Positions 6,703 through 13,690 are shown, numbered from the stretch's first letter. The stretch is 14,742 nt of DNA from JAGVSR01 sp046074825 (GCA_046074825.1 JBJTOZ010000110.1:1-14742), one strand, 5' to 3'. Notes: a model not told the origin generated them from the sequence alone. Numbers and translations are program-made.

Positions 6703-7500
6703 CTATTTGCCCCCACCGATCAAGGCCTTGGCCAACTCTGCAAATCCCAATCCACCACGCTGCTCTGTTATCCACCGTGGACGTGAGATCATTTTATCCA
6801 AGAAGGGCGCAATATTTGAAACGCCAGCGCTATGGTTAAAAGTCTCAAACATCGGCTCATCGTTGGGAGAATCTCCTATATATAAAACGCAAGATTGAGC
6901 TTGCTTGGTCTCAAGACCAAATTGCTCTTGCAAAAGACAAAGCGACATCTCGCGTTTGCTGAAGTCTCCAATCCAAGCATTAATATGAATAGAACTTATT
7001 TTGACAGTCGCACCGCCCTTCTCAAATATTTCGACAATTTTGTTGATGGTTGTCTCATGGAGACGTTCGACGTCCTCACAAAAATCGATAGCGTAATCAC
7101 TTATTCTAAAGGCTTGATCGGCAGATAGCGTGATGTGGGGAAAGAGCTTTTGGACAGATAAAAAAAGTTTTTGTAATTTCTCTTGGTCAACGCGGCGTTG
7201 AATATCTGATCTTTGAAAGCGTCGGACCATTTGGCGGGTGGCCTGATTATACCGAAAGTAGAAAGCACCGTTTTCACCAACTACAGCTGCAACAGGCCAA
7301 AGCCTCGCAATGAGATCACACCACCCTGCAGGGCGCCCTGTCACGACCACTATGGATTTTCCTGCCGCCTGAAGTTTTTCTAACGCCAGATATGTTGCTG
7401 CAGGAAGACGCCCCTCTACTGTTAGGGTGTCGTCTAGATCAGTTAATACTAATCTTATGGAGGCAAAGTCTTGCGCTTTGGCACTTTTTAGGGATTGCAT
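6703..7500 (-). CDS. HAD-superfamily hydrolase, subfamily IIB (Cof/SPP-like phosphatase)
   Basis: Predicted cytoplasmic phosphatase of a small phosphorylated metabolite. The four HAD motifs are intact: I, DLDDTLT (21-27) with nucleophile Asp21 and acid/base Asp23; II, VVTGRPAGW (52-60) with Thr54; III, Lys182 in GDFSKREMSL; IV, IGDSPNDEPMF (208-218) with the metal-binding Asp210 and Asp214. The central cap region, containing SDYAIDF and SSIHINAWIG, is the C2B type of sucrose-phosphate, phosphomannomutase and Cof-like enzymes, so a sugar phosphate is a reasonable but unproven substrate. The 265-residue length is normal. The ATG at 7500 has no clear ribosome site, but the first motif begins 20 residues later and needs little more N-terminus. 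It lies 76 bases after a phosphatidyltransferase gene in the same direction, so a link to phospholipid phosphate metabolism is possible. Confidence 0.82.
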   Translation of the reverse strand: MQSLKSAKAQDFASIRLVLTDLDDTLTVEGRLPAATYLALEKLQAAGKSIVVVTGRPAGWCDLIARLWPVAAVVGENGAFYFRYNQATRQMVRRFQRSDIQRRVDQEKLQKLFLSVQKLFPHITLSADQAFRISDYAIDFCEDVERLHETTINKIVEIFEKGGATVKISSIHINAWIGDFSKREMSLCLLQEQFGLETKQAQSCVLYIGDSPNDEPMFETFNHSAGVSNIAPFLDKMISRPRWITEQRGGLGFAELAKALIGGGK

Positions 7501-7576
7501 AGGGGGCTCGATCGAGGGGACAACATTGCATGTCCTTTTTTAATGACTTGAGCTTAAGCAAAGGCAGATCAAGAAC

Positions 7577-8170
7577 TCAGCGCGTAATAAAATGTCTAAC
7601 AGAATTACAGTAATCAACGAGAGAATAAACAGAGGCTCCTGTTGCTAGGAGAAGCAGCAAATAGGGCATCATTCCCTCTGTCGTGATCTTCTGTCCAAAA
7701 TATCCAAGAGCTATCAGCATTACACCAATTTGAGCTAAAGCATGCACTGCCGTTTTGATCTTGCCGCTTGTGCGAATTTGGAGGTCGTGGCCTCCCTGAC
7801 GCGCAAATGTGCGAAGGTAGGGAACAATCAGATCACGCGCATAGATCACAAAGAGCATCCACGCTGGCATCCAATGCATCGCCAGAAAGGCGAGAAAAAC
7901 GGAGAGATGATAAATACTGTCACAAATGGGATCAACCAACTTCCCCAATTCGGTTTCTTGTTGATAGCGGCGAGCAATCTCCCCATCGAAAAAATCAGAG
8001 AGTTCCGCCAAAACCATCAAGCCCAGAGCCAAGGTAAAGGTCCATGGCGTACCTGATGTTATCAAAGCGAGAACGAGCGGCCCCGTTAATCCACGAATGA
8101 GGCTCAAAACATTAGGGATAGTATAAAGGGGATGGGGTTGGCTGATTTCCCCCTTTGTCGAAAACGTCAT
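7577..8170 (-). CDS. CDP-alcohol phosphatidyltransferase (PgsA-like), paralog 1
   Basis: Integral inner-membrane enzyme that transfers a phosphatidyl group from CDP-diacylglycerol to an alcohol. The signature D-x2-DG-x2-AR-x8-G-x3-D-x3-D is complete: Asp59, Asp62-Gly63, Ala66-Arg67, Gly76, Asp80 and Asp84. The N-terminal TIPNVLSLIRG is the usual start of the family. About six hydrophobic segments are visible, and a cytoplasmic ARDLIVPYLR / TSGKIKT stretch resembles PgsA. The 197-residue length is normal. The ATG at 8170 has GGAG about 13 bases upstream, a loose spacing. It is clearly a paralog of the next gene, sharing the HWMP-WM segment and the R-SGK-K---AQI segment. Glycerol-3-phosphate is the likeliest acceptor for at least one of the pair; the other may differ, and the sequence does not tell which. 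Confidence 0.85.
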   Translation of the reverse strand: MTFSTKGEISQPHPLYTIPNVLSLIRGLTGPLVLALITSGTPWTFTLALGLMVLAELSDFFDGEIARRYQQETELGKLVDPICDSIYHLSVFLAFLAMHWMPAWMLFVIYARDLIVPYLRTFARQGGHDLQIRTSGKIKTAVHALAQIGVMLIALGYFGQKITTEGMMPYLLLLLATGASVYSLVDYCNSVRHFITR

Positions 8171-8349
8171 CTGGTCTTATATTCTCCGAGCATATCTTTT
8201 ATAAAAAACAGCATCAAAAGACTTATGCGTTAAAATCAAAAAGGGTTCAACAATATGCTCACTCCCCCCATAGCGAGGAGGAAGAGTTACCAATCCATTA
8301 AAATTTAAAAAGAATCCAGAAAATCTCTGCAAGAGTGTCGTAAAAAAGT

Positions 8350-8913
8350 TTAGAGTAATTTCCTAATCACAATAACAGCGTAGTCTATCAAAGAATAGGC
8401 GGTCACACCGCTCGCAACAAGAAGAGCAAACCACATAAAAAGTTGCATATCGTTTGAAAGAGTGGGGCCCCAAAGCGCCTCGATAGAGACCACAGAGATC
8501 TGCGCAAATCCCTGGACGATCGCTTTCCACTTTCCGCTTTGGCGCGCGCCTAACGTACCAATCTTTTGTTCAGCTACGACACGCAAGTAAGACACACCCA
8601 CATCGCGCCAGACCATGATGAGAAACATCCAAATGGGCATCCAATGATTAGCAGAAAAAGCCGTAAAAACAGATATACGATAGAGGCTATCGGCCATTGG
8701 ATCGAGGATCTTGCCTACGGAGGAAACTTGTTCGTAACGGCGCGCGAGATACCCATCAATCCCATCTGAAATTTCTGCAAGTATCATCAGAATTAGAGCC
8801 AACCAAAGTGTCCAACGGACATTCTGTACTAGAAGCAGAATGATGGGGACAGCCACGACCACACGGTACCAGGTGATAAGGTTGGGAAGTGTCCACAATC
8901 GTACAGGCGTCAC
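8350..8913 (-). CDS. CDP-alcohol phosphatidyltransferase (PgsA-like), paralog 2
   Basis: Second membrane phosphatidyltransferase of the tandem pair, with the same complete metal and CDP-binding signature: SDGIDGYLARRYE followed by GKILDPMAD. The N-terminal segment is LWTLPNLITWYRVVVAVP. The RDVGVSYLR and RQSGKWKAIVQ stretches match the PgsA acceptor-side loop in position. No ATG is available in frame. I chose GTG 8913 because a purine-rich AAAAAGAGA precedes it; TTG 8937 is an alternative that would add MFFKKRSH and has no ribosome site. The gene is 179 bases upstream of paralog 1, a gap in which I saw nothing clear, so the two may be cotranscribed or separately expressed. Alignment by eye shows many identities along the whole length, so the pair probably arose by duplication. 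Confidence 0.83.
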   Translation of the reverse strand: MTPVRLWTLPNLITWYRVVVAVPIILLLVQNVRWTLWLALILMILAEISDGIDGYLARRYEQVSSVGKILDPMADSLYRISVFTAFSANHWMPIWMFLIMVWRDVGVSYLRVVAEQKIGTLGARQSGKWKAIVQGFAQISVVSIEALWGPTLSNDMQLFMWFALLVASGVTAYSLIDYAVIVIRKLL

Positions 8914-9235
8914 GTGAGATCTCTTTTTAAAAAACAAAAAATAAATTTGAGCATGGCATGGTGTGAATGTTTTTTATTGCAAGCGCAACAGACAAAAAGA
9001 GGGAGAATGAAAAAGACAACGAAATTTTTTATAAACCCTCGATCTTTTTGCAAAGCGGGAGCCTGCCTTCTCAGAAAGGCACTGGTCCTCTGAGATTTTT
9101 ACAAAGATCCTACCGTCATTCCCCTACTTTATTTTGGGTTATATAGTTCTTGAAACTTGAGGTTTCGCATCTTTGCCTAGGGCGAACTTAAGAGGTTGGC
9201 GTAAAATTTGCCTCAGCCATTTTAAAAAGATCTTT
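8914..9235. other. Intergenic region between the phosphatidyltransferase genes and folD
   Basis: No convincing gene on either strand. The promoter of the phosphatidyltransferase group should lie here, on the minus strand near 8940-9000, but no clear boxes were found. A 28-codon plus-strand frame (9007-9093) overlaps the hairpins listed at 9064-9094; nothing on the plus strand lies downstream for it to serve. Confidence 0.5.
9064..9099 (+). terminator. Overlapping alternative hairpins followed by a T run
   Basis: TGCCTT (9064-9069) pairs perfectly with AAGGCA (9076-9081) around CTCAGA. The loop CTCAGA (9070-9075) can instead pair with TCTGAG (9089-9094), which is followed by ATTTTT. The two stems exclude each other. 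The only adjacent genes are on the minus strand, so a folD terminator is possible, but the T run lies on the wrong side for that direction. Confidence 0.3.
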
Positions 9236-10108
9236 CTACTTGATCCCATGCTGCATCTTGGTGGCCTCAACAGTATTTTGCAACAAGCAAGCAATGGTCA
9301 TAGGACCCACACCGCCTGGAACGGGGGTGATTGAGCCTGCAACGCTCGCACATTCTTCATAATTGCAATCGCCAACCAACTTTGTTTTTCCATTTGCAGA
9401 AGGAACACGATTGATCCCCACATCAATTACAATAGAACCTGGCTTTATCCACTCCCCGCGCACCATTTCTGGAATTCCAACTGCCGCAACGAGAAGATCT
9501 GCACTTTTGATAACGCTTTGTATATCGCGTGTGCGGGAATGGGCCACCGTAACGGTGCAATTTTCTCGCAGAAGCAGAGCCGCAACGGGCTTGCCGACGA
9601 TATTGGAGCGACCAATCACAACAGCATGAAGGCCTGTGAGATTGGCCTGTACGGTCTTTGCTAGAATGACTGAGCCTGTTGGAGTGCACGGAACAAGGGT
9701 TCTTTCCCCAATCCAAAGACGGCCTACGTTGACGGGATGAAAACCATCCACATCCTTGTTGGGATCTATGGTGTTGAGAACACGTTCAGCATTGACATGC
9801 TTGGGCAGAGGAAGCTGCACCAGAATGCCGTTGACAGCTGGATCTTTATTGAGTTTATCAACGACTGCGAGGATCTCAGCCTCACTTGTTTCTGCAGGAA
9901 GCTTGTACTCCCAGGAGTTCATGCCCGCTTCCTTGGTTTGTTCACCTTTGTTTTTAACGTAAACCTTGCTGGCAGGATCTTCTCCAACCAACACAACAGC
10001 AAGACCAGGGGTGAGTTTATGAGATGCTTTGAGTTTGCTGACATCTTTGGCAACATCAGCACGTACGCTCGCGGCAACAGCTTTTCCGTCAATAACGCGG
10101 GCTTGCAT
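9236..10108 (-). CDS. folD: Bifunctional methylenetetrahydrofolate dehydrogenase / methenyltetrahydrofolate cyclohydrolase
   Basis: Interconverts 5,10-methylene-, 5,10-methenyl- and 10-formyl-tetrahydrofolate with NADP, supplying one-carbon units for purine, formyl-Met and methionine synthesis. Active-site residues fall at the standard E. coli numbering: Tyr50 and Lys54 in SKVYVKNK, Gln98 in GILVQLPLP, and Asp121 in KDVDGFHP. The Rossmann domain has VVIGRSNIVGKPVA (162-175), the HSRT strand and VIDVGIN, and the C-terminus has PVPGGVGPMTIA. The 290-residue length is typical. An excellent GGAGG lies 7 bases before the ATG at 10108. No defect is seen. It lies downstream of yggT in the same direction, but 316 bases away. 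Confidence 0.96.
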   Translation of the reverse strand: MQARVIDGKAVAASVRADVAKDVSKLKASHKLTPGLAVVLVGEDPASKVYVKNKGEQTKEAGMNSWEYKLPAETSEAEILAVVDKLNKDPAVNGILVQLPLPKHVNAERVLNTIDPNKDVDGFHPVNVGRLWIGERTLVPCTPTGSVILAKTVQANLTGLHAVVIGRSNIVGKPVAALLLRENCTVTVAHSRTRDIQSVIKSADLLVAAVGIPEMVRGEWIKPGSIVIDVGINRVPSANGKTKLVGDCNYEECASVAGSITPVPGGVGPMTIACLLQNTVEATKMQHGIK

Positions 10109-10424
10109 TGATCTACCTCCACAAAACTTTAAGTTTAATACCCAAGCGCTCCACCCTAAGATCGAAAGAACACGGCAAATGAGGGTCTCGCATAGCGCCT
10201 TTTATCAGATCCTCTGCCTGTTTTCTTTCGAGAAGAATATTAACACCTCATCCAAGTCCTACAGGGACCTTTTTTAAATTTCCGATCTCTCCTTAGCCTT
10301 AGACCATGACACCTGATAAACTCCCTTCACCGCTTACGTCATTTAAAAATTGGTTCTGTCTCATCCTCGTTTAGACCAACAAGCCCCACGCGGATTCAGA
10401 AGAGGATTTAAGAGTTAAAGCCCA
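10109..10424. other. Gap between yggT and folD
   Basis: No intact gene. In many alphaproteobacteria a small DUF167 gene sits between yggT and folD. I translated the minus strand of this gap and found only short broken frames, with no clear DUF167 motif. Scattered peptides such as LSGV and SKAKERSEI in different frames could be remnants but are too short to claim. The gap must also hold the folD ribosome site (GGAGG near 10115-10120) and possibly its promoter. Confidence 0.4.
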
Positions 10425-10715
10425 TTAAATGAATATTTTTGCAACGTTAGGAATTACAACACTTTGCACAAAATAAAGCCCTAGCAACAGAACGACGGGA
10501 GACAAATCAATCGCACCAAAATCTGGAAGATAGCGTCTGATGGGAGTAAAGAGGGGCTCCGTCAAAACATTGAGAACATTCCATATGGATTGAACCATTT
10601 GATTACGGGCATTAATGACGTTAAAGGCGAGCATAAAACTCATTATAATGGCCCCTATGACAACATAAGTGTAGAGAGTGATCAAATGACTTATAAAATT
10701 TAATAACTCTATCAT
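10425..10715 (-). CDS. yggT: YggT-family integral membrane protein
   Basis: A 96-residue protein of the YggT/YlmG family, linked in other organisms to membrane-associated processes near cell division and to osmotic stress; its molecular role is unclear. Two hydrophobic segments (about 8-33 and 70-90) flank the family signature TEPLFTPIRRYLPDFGAIDLSP. Near-universal positions are visible: TEP, P-R, LP and DLSP. I chose ATG 10715, which begins MIELLNF as in typical members and has AAGGA upstream. An in-frame extension to 10793 would add a charged 26-residue leader that is not usual for the family. folD follows downstream after the degraded-looking gap. Confidence 0.88.
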   Translation of the reverse strand: MIELLNFISHLITLYTYVVIGAIIMSFMLAFNVINARNQMVQSIWNVLNVLTEPLFTPIRRYLPDFGAIDLSPVVLLLGLYFVQSVVIPNVAKIFI

Positions 10716-10820
10716 GCGTACTTTGTCCTTATTCACTAATCTCACGTCCTTGCCCCTCTTTAGCTTTCCCATCTGCTCTGCGCAAGCGCGCACTCTGACT
10801 ATAAGATCATGTTTTTGAAG

Positions 10821-10996
10821 CGTAAGTGCTTTTAAATGTCTCTTTTCTACAGCAGGAGGGGGGGGGTTTTTAGGTTCCAGTTACTTCCACGCAAAGGGGG
10901 CGGTCTATTAAGCATAAAAAAAGAACCGTCCTAGAGCCCTATCTTCAGGACAAGAGGTAAATAGCAAAAAAGGATCTATCTCACGTAAGTGCTTTT
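10821..10996. repeat. 13-base direct repeat, two copies
   Basis: CGTAAGTGCTTTT occurs at 10821-10833 and again at 10984-10996, the same way round, 163 bases apart. The right copy is inside the DCC-like remnant and the left copy is upstream of yggT. Such pairs can mark past duplication or slipped recombination, or be chance. Confidence 0.45.
10858..10866. repeat. G9 homopolymer tract
   Basis: Nine consecutive G residues (C9 on the minus strand), lying upstream of yggT and downstream of the DCC-like remnant. Tracts of this length can slip during replication, but no intact frame spans it here. Confidence 0.7.
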
Positions 10997-11174
10997 GCTC
11001 ACTTTCAAACACGCCAGAATTGTCGCCTTGTATTGAGCTGAAACTAATGGGCGCTGACGCTTTTGTCAGTGTATGAGCCCAATTGCATATATAGCATAAA
11101 TCTAAGAGTAAGACATTGGGTAGAACGTCATAATGATGGGGGATTGTACCTATCCTTGTCCCCACTTGCGGCAC
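10908..11174 (-). pseudogene. Probable remnant of a DCC-family (DUF393) thiol-disulfide protein
   Basis: An 88-codon minus-strand frame from GTG 11174 contains VLLLDLCYICNWA followed by ISFSSIQGDNSG and IDPFLLFT. This order resembles the DCC family, where vilfDGxCxxC-n is followed by frFasLQs and a dsfvli strand. The CxxC (CYIC) is kept, but the DG before it is missing, as if a few codons were deleted. The C-terminal half expected after the third block is absent, and other frames did not restore it. No ribosome site fits the GTG. I read it as a decayed gene. A short unrelated peptide is the alternative. Confidence 0.35.
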
Positions 11175-11477
11175 TCTTCTAGTTCTTTAATTCCTTGGGC
11201 AAGCATCGTTTAAATGGAGATGAAGCCCCATTAGTATGGAGATTTTAAAGTTCATCAGGACAGCCTTTTACTATTAAAATGATTTTCCCTTTTTAAATTA
11301 TTTAAGAGGATTAGGGTGGTTAATGCCTTGGGGTGAGACGCTTGCCCCTGGCAGTTAAAGAAGCTTCATCAAGAGAGCTTGAGGAAAGAGCCTAACGAGA
11401 ACAAATCGAGGAAGAACACTATTCATTCTCGCTTTTGGGGTTGAATAAAGACTATGCTGAGATGAGAGGTAAAAAAC
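11175..11477. other. Intergenic region upstream of the 97-residue protein
   Basis: No gene recognised on either strand. It contains short AT-rich stretches and a GGGG/CCCC inverted pair around 11332-11348. The promoter of the gene starting at 11478 should lie here, but no clear boxes were found. Confidence 0.4.
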
Positions 11478-11771
11478 ATGGCCAAAACAAAAATTCCAGA
11501 ACGAAAAGCCTCAACACCACTATGCGATTGGAATTATGTGCAAGAGACTTTCTCGAACACTTTGATAAGTGTGCAAATTCGGGATGATATTGCGCATCTC
11601 ACGTTTGGGGTGCTCCGCCCGCGTCATGATTTATCGGGCAAGCCAATGGGAGATGAAAATATTGTCTCCTCTCGACAAGTGATGCCTGTATCTGTTTTAG
11701 CAGCTCTTACAGAAGCTTTTGTGAACCTTCGCACTTCTATGCAAAAACAAACTCCCGATAAGCGTCGTTAA
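11478..11771 (+). CDS. Small uncharacterised protein, 97 residues
   Basis: I do not recognise this protein with confidence. It is soluble-looking, with no signal peptide or membrane segment, and has basic ends (KTKIPERK and PDKRR). The core reads ISVQIRDDIAHLTFGV, then a polar loop, then NIVSSRQVMPVSVLAALTEAFVNL. A beta strand followed by an ivsSR-vMp strand and a helix loosely recalls DUF3467-type small proteins, but that is only an impression. A GAGAGG 9 bases before the ATG supports translation, and the codon use looks like its neighbours. It stands alone, with about 300 bases of spacer before it and 475 after. It may be a lineage-specific gene. Confidence 0.6.
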   Translation: MAKTKIPERKASTPLCDWNYVQETFSNTLISVQIRDDIAHLTFGVLRPRHDLSGKPMGDENIVSSRQVMPVSVLAALTEAFVNLRTSMQKQTPDKRR

Positions 11772-12246
11772 AACGTGTATGCTTGTGTCAGTTTTCTTCT
11801 ATTGCCCATTTCAGGTTTTTTAAGAACACGGCTTGCGATCTGCCCCTCACCTTCAGTCACTTCCCCGTTCAGGGGGGGCTTTCTCAAACACTCTCTTGCT
11901 GCAACACACTTAGAGGAGCTTTGCGTTATTTATCCTAGGTTCAGGATTTTTAGACCGATAGGAGGGTCTTTCTCATTTCCAGTAAGCCAAAAACATGCCT
12001 TAGCAGAACGTTAAATTTTTCCACCCATTCAATGTATGAGACCCCGTGGGGGGCTTTGCAACACCCTGACAAAACCTATAGAGACTAGCACTTGAGAAGG
12101 ACTTCTTCGGAGAGATACTCTAAGATGACGTCGTTTCACTTCGAGTGCCCCCTAGCCTACAAACCTAAATGTTTGTTGGGAAATGGAATTGTGGATGAGA
12201 AGAAATTTCAAGATCTTCTGGTGTAATGGGGAATAAGGATAACCGC
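11772..12246. other. Intergenic region between the 97-residue gene and mog
   Basis: No gene recognised. A 79-codon plus-strand frame (11775-12014) starts with GTG, has no ribosome site, and its composition (Pro, Ser and Arg scattered) looks non-coding. A CCCC-GT-GGGG pair near 12034-12043 and a short CACT-TCG-AGTG hairpin near 12139-12149 are visible but neither has a T run. The mog promoter should lie in the last part. Confidence 0.4.
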
Positions 12247-12774
12247 ATGGTCGCGCGTATTGGTATTCTGACGGCCTCTGATAGGGCAACGCTTGGCACC
12301 TATGAAGATAAAAGTGGTCCTGCGATACAAGAGGTTTTAAAAGATATCTTGACGTCACCGTGGGAGGCCGTCCCTCGTTTGGTCGCTGATGAACTTTCTG
12401 ATCTTATTCAGTCTCTCACGGTCCTCAGTGATGATGAGAACTGCTCGCTCATTCTTACGACGGGAGGCACGGGCCCTGCACTCCGCGATGTCACACCTGA
12501 GGCCACTGAACAGGTGTGTCAGAAAATGCTTCCTGGATTTGGGGAACTAATGAGACAAGAGAGCTTGAAACAAGTTCCAACGGCCATCCTCTCACGCCAG
12601 ACTGCGGGCATTAGGGGAAAAAGTCTCGTCGTGAATTTACCGGGGCGACCAAATTCAATCCGTCTTTGTCTGCTGGCGGTCTTTCCAGCCATTCCCTATT
12701 GTCTCGATCTCATCGGCGGAGCACGCCTTGAAACTAACTCTCAGATCTGTCGGTCTTTCCGCCCTTCTCCCTAG
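12247..12774 (+). CDS. mog: Molybdopterin adenylyltransferase
   Basis: Adenylates molybdopterin with ATP before molybdate insertion by MoeA. The match to E. coli Mog runs the full length: GILTASDRATLGTYEDKSGPA at 6-26, Asp48 in VADE, TTGGTGPALRDVTPEAT (71-87) with Asp81, PGFGELMRQESL, VPTAILSRQTAGIRGKSL, NLPGRPNSI (130-138) and PYCLDLIGG near the end. It is 175 residues, about 20 shorter than the E. coli protein, with the loss before the last block. I chose ATG 12247 because AAGGA stands 7 bases before it; ATG 12226 is upstream in the same frame without a ribosome site. No other molybdenum-cofactor genes except possibly the moeB-like gene are in the window. MoaB-type proteins are close relatives, but the PTAILSR block favours Mog. 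Confidence 0.9.
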   Translation: MVARIGILTASDRATLGTYEDKSGPAIQEVLKDILTSPWEAVPRLVADELSDLIQSLTVLSDDENCSLILTTGGTGPALRDVTPEATEQVCQKMLPGFGELMRQESLKQVPTAILSRQTAGIRGKSLVVNLPGRPNSIRLCLLAVFPAIPYCLDLIGGARLETNSQICRSFRPSP

Positions 12775-12785
12775 ACGCCATGGCG

Positions 12786-13055
12786 CTAATGAAGGCGGAA
12801 CTCGCCATCAATAGCTTTCAGTTGTGCAGGTCGGATGAGAGCTTGGTGACAGACCGTCACCCGATACAGCAGCCCTTCAAGCTTTGCCTGCCAAAAGGCC
12901 AGAAAGCGATTGAGTTCTGGAAAGGTTGGAGCCTTATCGTATTCCTGCCAGACATATTGTTGGAGGATACCTGGGTGGTCTGGAAGTCGATAAAGAATGT
13001 CGGCTGTTGTTAAACCAAAACCACCGATTTGACGGAGAAAATCTTGTGATGCCAT
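12786..13055 (-). CDS. usg: Usg-family protein
   Basis: An 89-residue conserved protein of the Usg family, typical of alphaproteobacteria and first noted beside tryptophan genes in Caulobacter. Its function is not known. The sequence follows the family closely: MASQDFLRQIGGFGLTTADI, then LYRLPDHPGILQQYVWQEYD, FPELNRFLAFWQ, and an end block VCHQALIRPAQ then DGEFRLH. I chose ATG 13055, which begins MASQDF as family members do and has GGA about 8 bases upstream; the in-frame extension to 13106 is not needed. It is convergent with mog, with an 11-base gap. No membrane segment or signal peptide is seen. Confidence 0.88.
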   Translation of the reverse strand: MASQDFLRQIGGFGLTTADILYRLPDHPGILQQYVWQEYDKAPTFPELNRFLAFWQAKLEGLLYRVTVCHQALIRPAQLKAIDGEFRLH

Positions 13056-13095
13056 GGTCATTTCCAAGTTGGTGCGAGACTCTAAGGATGCGTGA

Positions 13096-13123
13096 TTGAC
13101 GCACATGTGACAAGTGATATTTC
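13096..13123 (+). promoter_or_regulatory. Candidate vegetative promoter of groESL
   Basis: TTGACG (13096-13101) and TATTTC (13118-13123) are 16 bases apart. Transcription would begin near 13130, placing the CIRCE-like repeat in the early leader, its usual place. The -10 match is moderate. Confidence 0.35.
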
Positions 13124-13149
13124 TGCAAAGTTTAAGGTAATTCAGCGAC

Positions 13150-13179
13150 TTAGCACTCGATGCAAAAAAGTGCTGCTAA
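13150..13179 (+). promoter_or_regulatory. CIRCE-like operator (HrcA site) upstream of groESL
   Basis: TTAGCACTC (13150-13158) is an exact left arm of CIRCE. After a 9-base spacer the right arm reads AAGTGCTGCTAA where GAGTGCTAA is expected, so it is imperfect: G to A at the first base and extra bases within GTGCTGCTAA. It lies about 150 bases before groES. The HrcA repressor would bind here and release on heat stress. The damaged right arm may weaken binding. Confidence 0.65.
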
Positions 13180-13183
13180 CCCC

Positions 13184-13212
13184 CTTGCTTTTGCTCTGAA
13201 GACATCCCAAAT
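13184..13212 (+). promoter_or_regulatory. Candidate heat-shock (sigma-32-type) promoter of groESL
   Basis: CTTGCTT (13184-13190) and CCCAAAT (13206-13212) are 15 bases apart and resemble the RpoH pattern CTTGAA-N-CCCATNT. It follows the CIRCE-like repeat directly, so transcripts from it would lack CIRCE in their leader. Identified by eye. Confidence 0.3.
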
Positions 13213-13326
13213 GCATGAATCGAAACGAGGAGTGGTGAGTGTTTTCATCGAACTCTAAATTGAGCCATGTCCTCTTTCGCTAAAATTTCATCTCAATTCT
13301 AACCCTTCAAATATAGGAGAAACTCT

Positions 13327-13644
13327 ATGTCGTTTCGCCCTCTCCATGATCGTATAGTCGTCAAACGAATTAATCCTGAAGAAAAATCCGCTGGTGGAAT
13401 TATTATTCCCGACACAGCTCAAGAAAAGCCGCAGCAAGGTGAAGTGATTGCTGTTGGTCGTGGCACCCGCAATGAAAAGGGTGAGATCGTTGCCCTTGAT
13501 GTGAAGGTCGGTGACGTTGTGCTTTTTGGCAAATGGTCGGGCACGGAAGTCAAAATCGACGGTCAAGATCTTCTCATAATGAAAGAGTCTGATGTGATGG
13601 GGATCTTGGACAAATCTTCCTCGTCTCTCAAAAAAGCAGCGTAA
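13327..13644 (+). CDS. groES: Co-chaperonin GroES (Hsp10)
   Basis: Forms the seven-subunit lid of the GroEL folding chamber. The protein starts MSFRPLHDRIVVKR. The mobile loop is at about 17-34 (EEKSAGGIIIPDTAQEKP) with the GGIIIP-type contact. The rest follows the family: GEVIAVGRG, VKVGDVVLFGKWSGTEVKIDG and LLIMKESDVMGIL. At 105 residues it is about 8-10 longer than usual because of a Ser/Lys-rich tail after GILD (KSSSSLKKAA). AGGAGA stands 7 bases before the ATG. It is the first gene of the groESL operon. Confidence 0.96.
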   Translation: MSFRPLHDRIVVKRINPEEKSAGGIIIPDTAQEKPQQGEVIAVGRGTRNEKGEIVALDVKVGDVVLFGKWSGTEVKIDGQDLLIMKESDVMGILDKSSSSLKKAA

Positions 13645-13662
13645 TTAATTTATAAAAATTAC
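13641..13662 (+). repeat. Hairpin between groES and groEL
   Basis: GTAATT (13641-13646) and AATTAC (13657-13662) form a 6-pair AU-rich stem around 10 bases, overlapping the groES stop codon. In Agrobacterium, cleavage of groESL mRNA in the intergenic stem-loop has been described; whether this weaker stem does the same is inference. Confidence 0.3.
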
Positions 13663-13690
13663 ATAATAAATTCATTTGGGAGTTTTAACA

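Noticed and set aside
6621..6839. 72-codon plus-strand frame with a GAGAGGA before its ATG
   Set aside because: The start lies inside a hairpin and most of the frame is antisense to the intact HAD gene; the peptide shows no family features.
9007..9093. 28-codon plus-strand leader peptide ending in alternative hairpins, like an attenuator
   Set aside because: There is no plus-strand gene downstream until 11478, so nothing for it to regulate; the residue content shows no run of a regulatory amino acid.
11775..12014. 79-codon plus-strand frame after the orphan gene
   Set aside because: GTG start without a ribosome site, non-coding-like composition and no motif.
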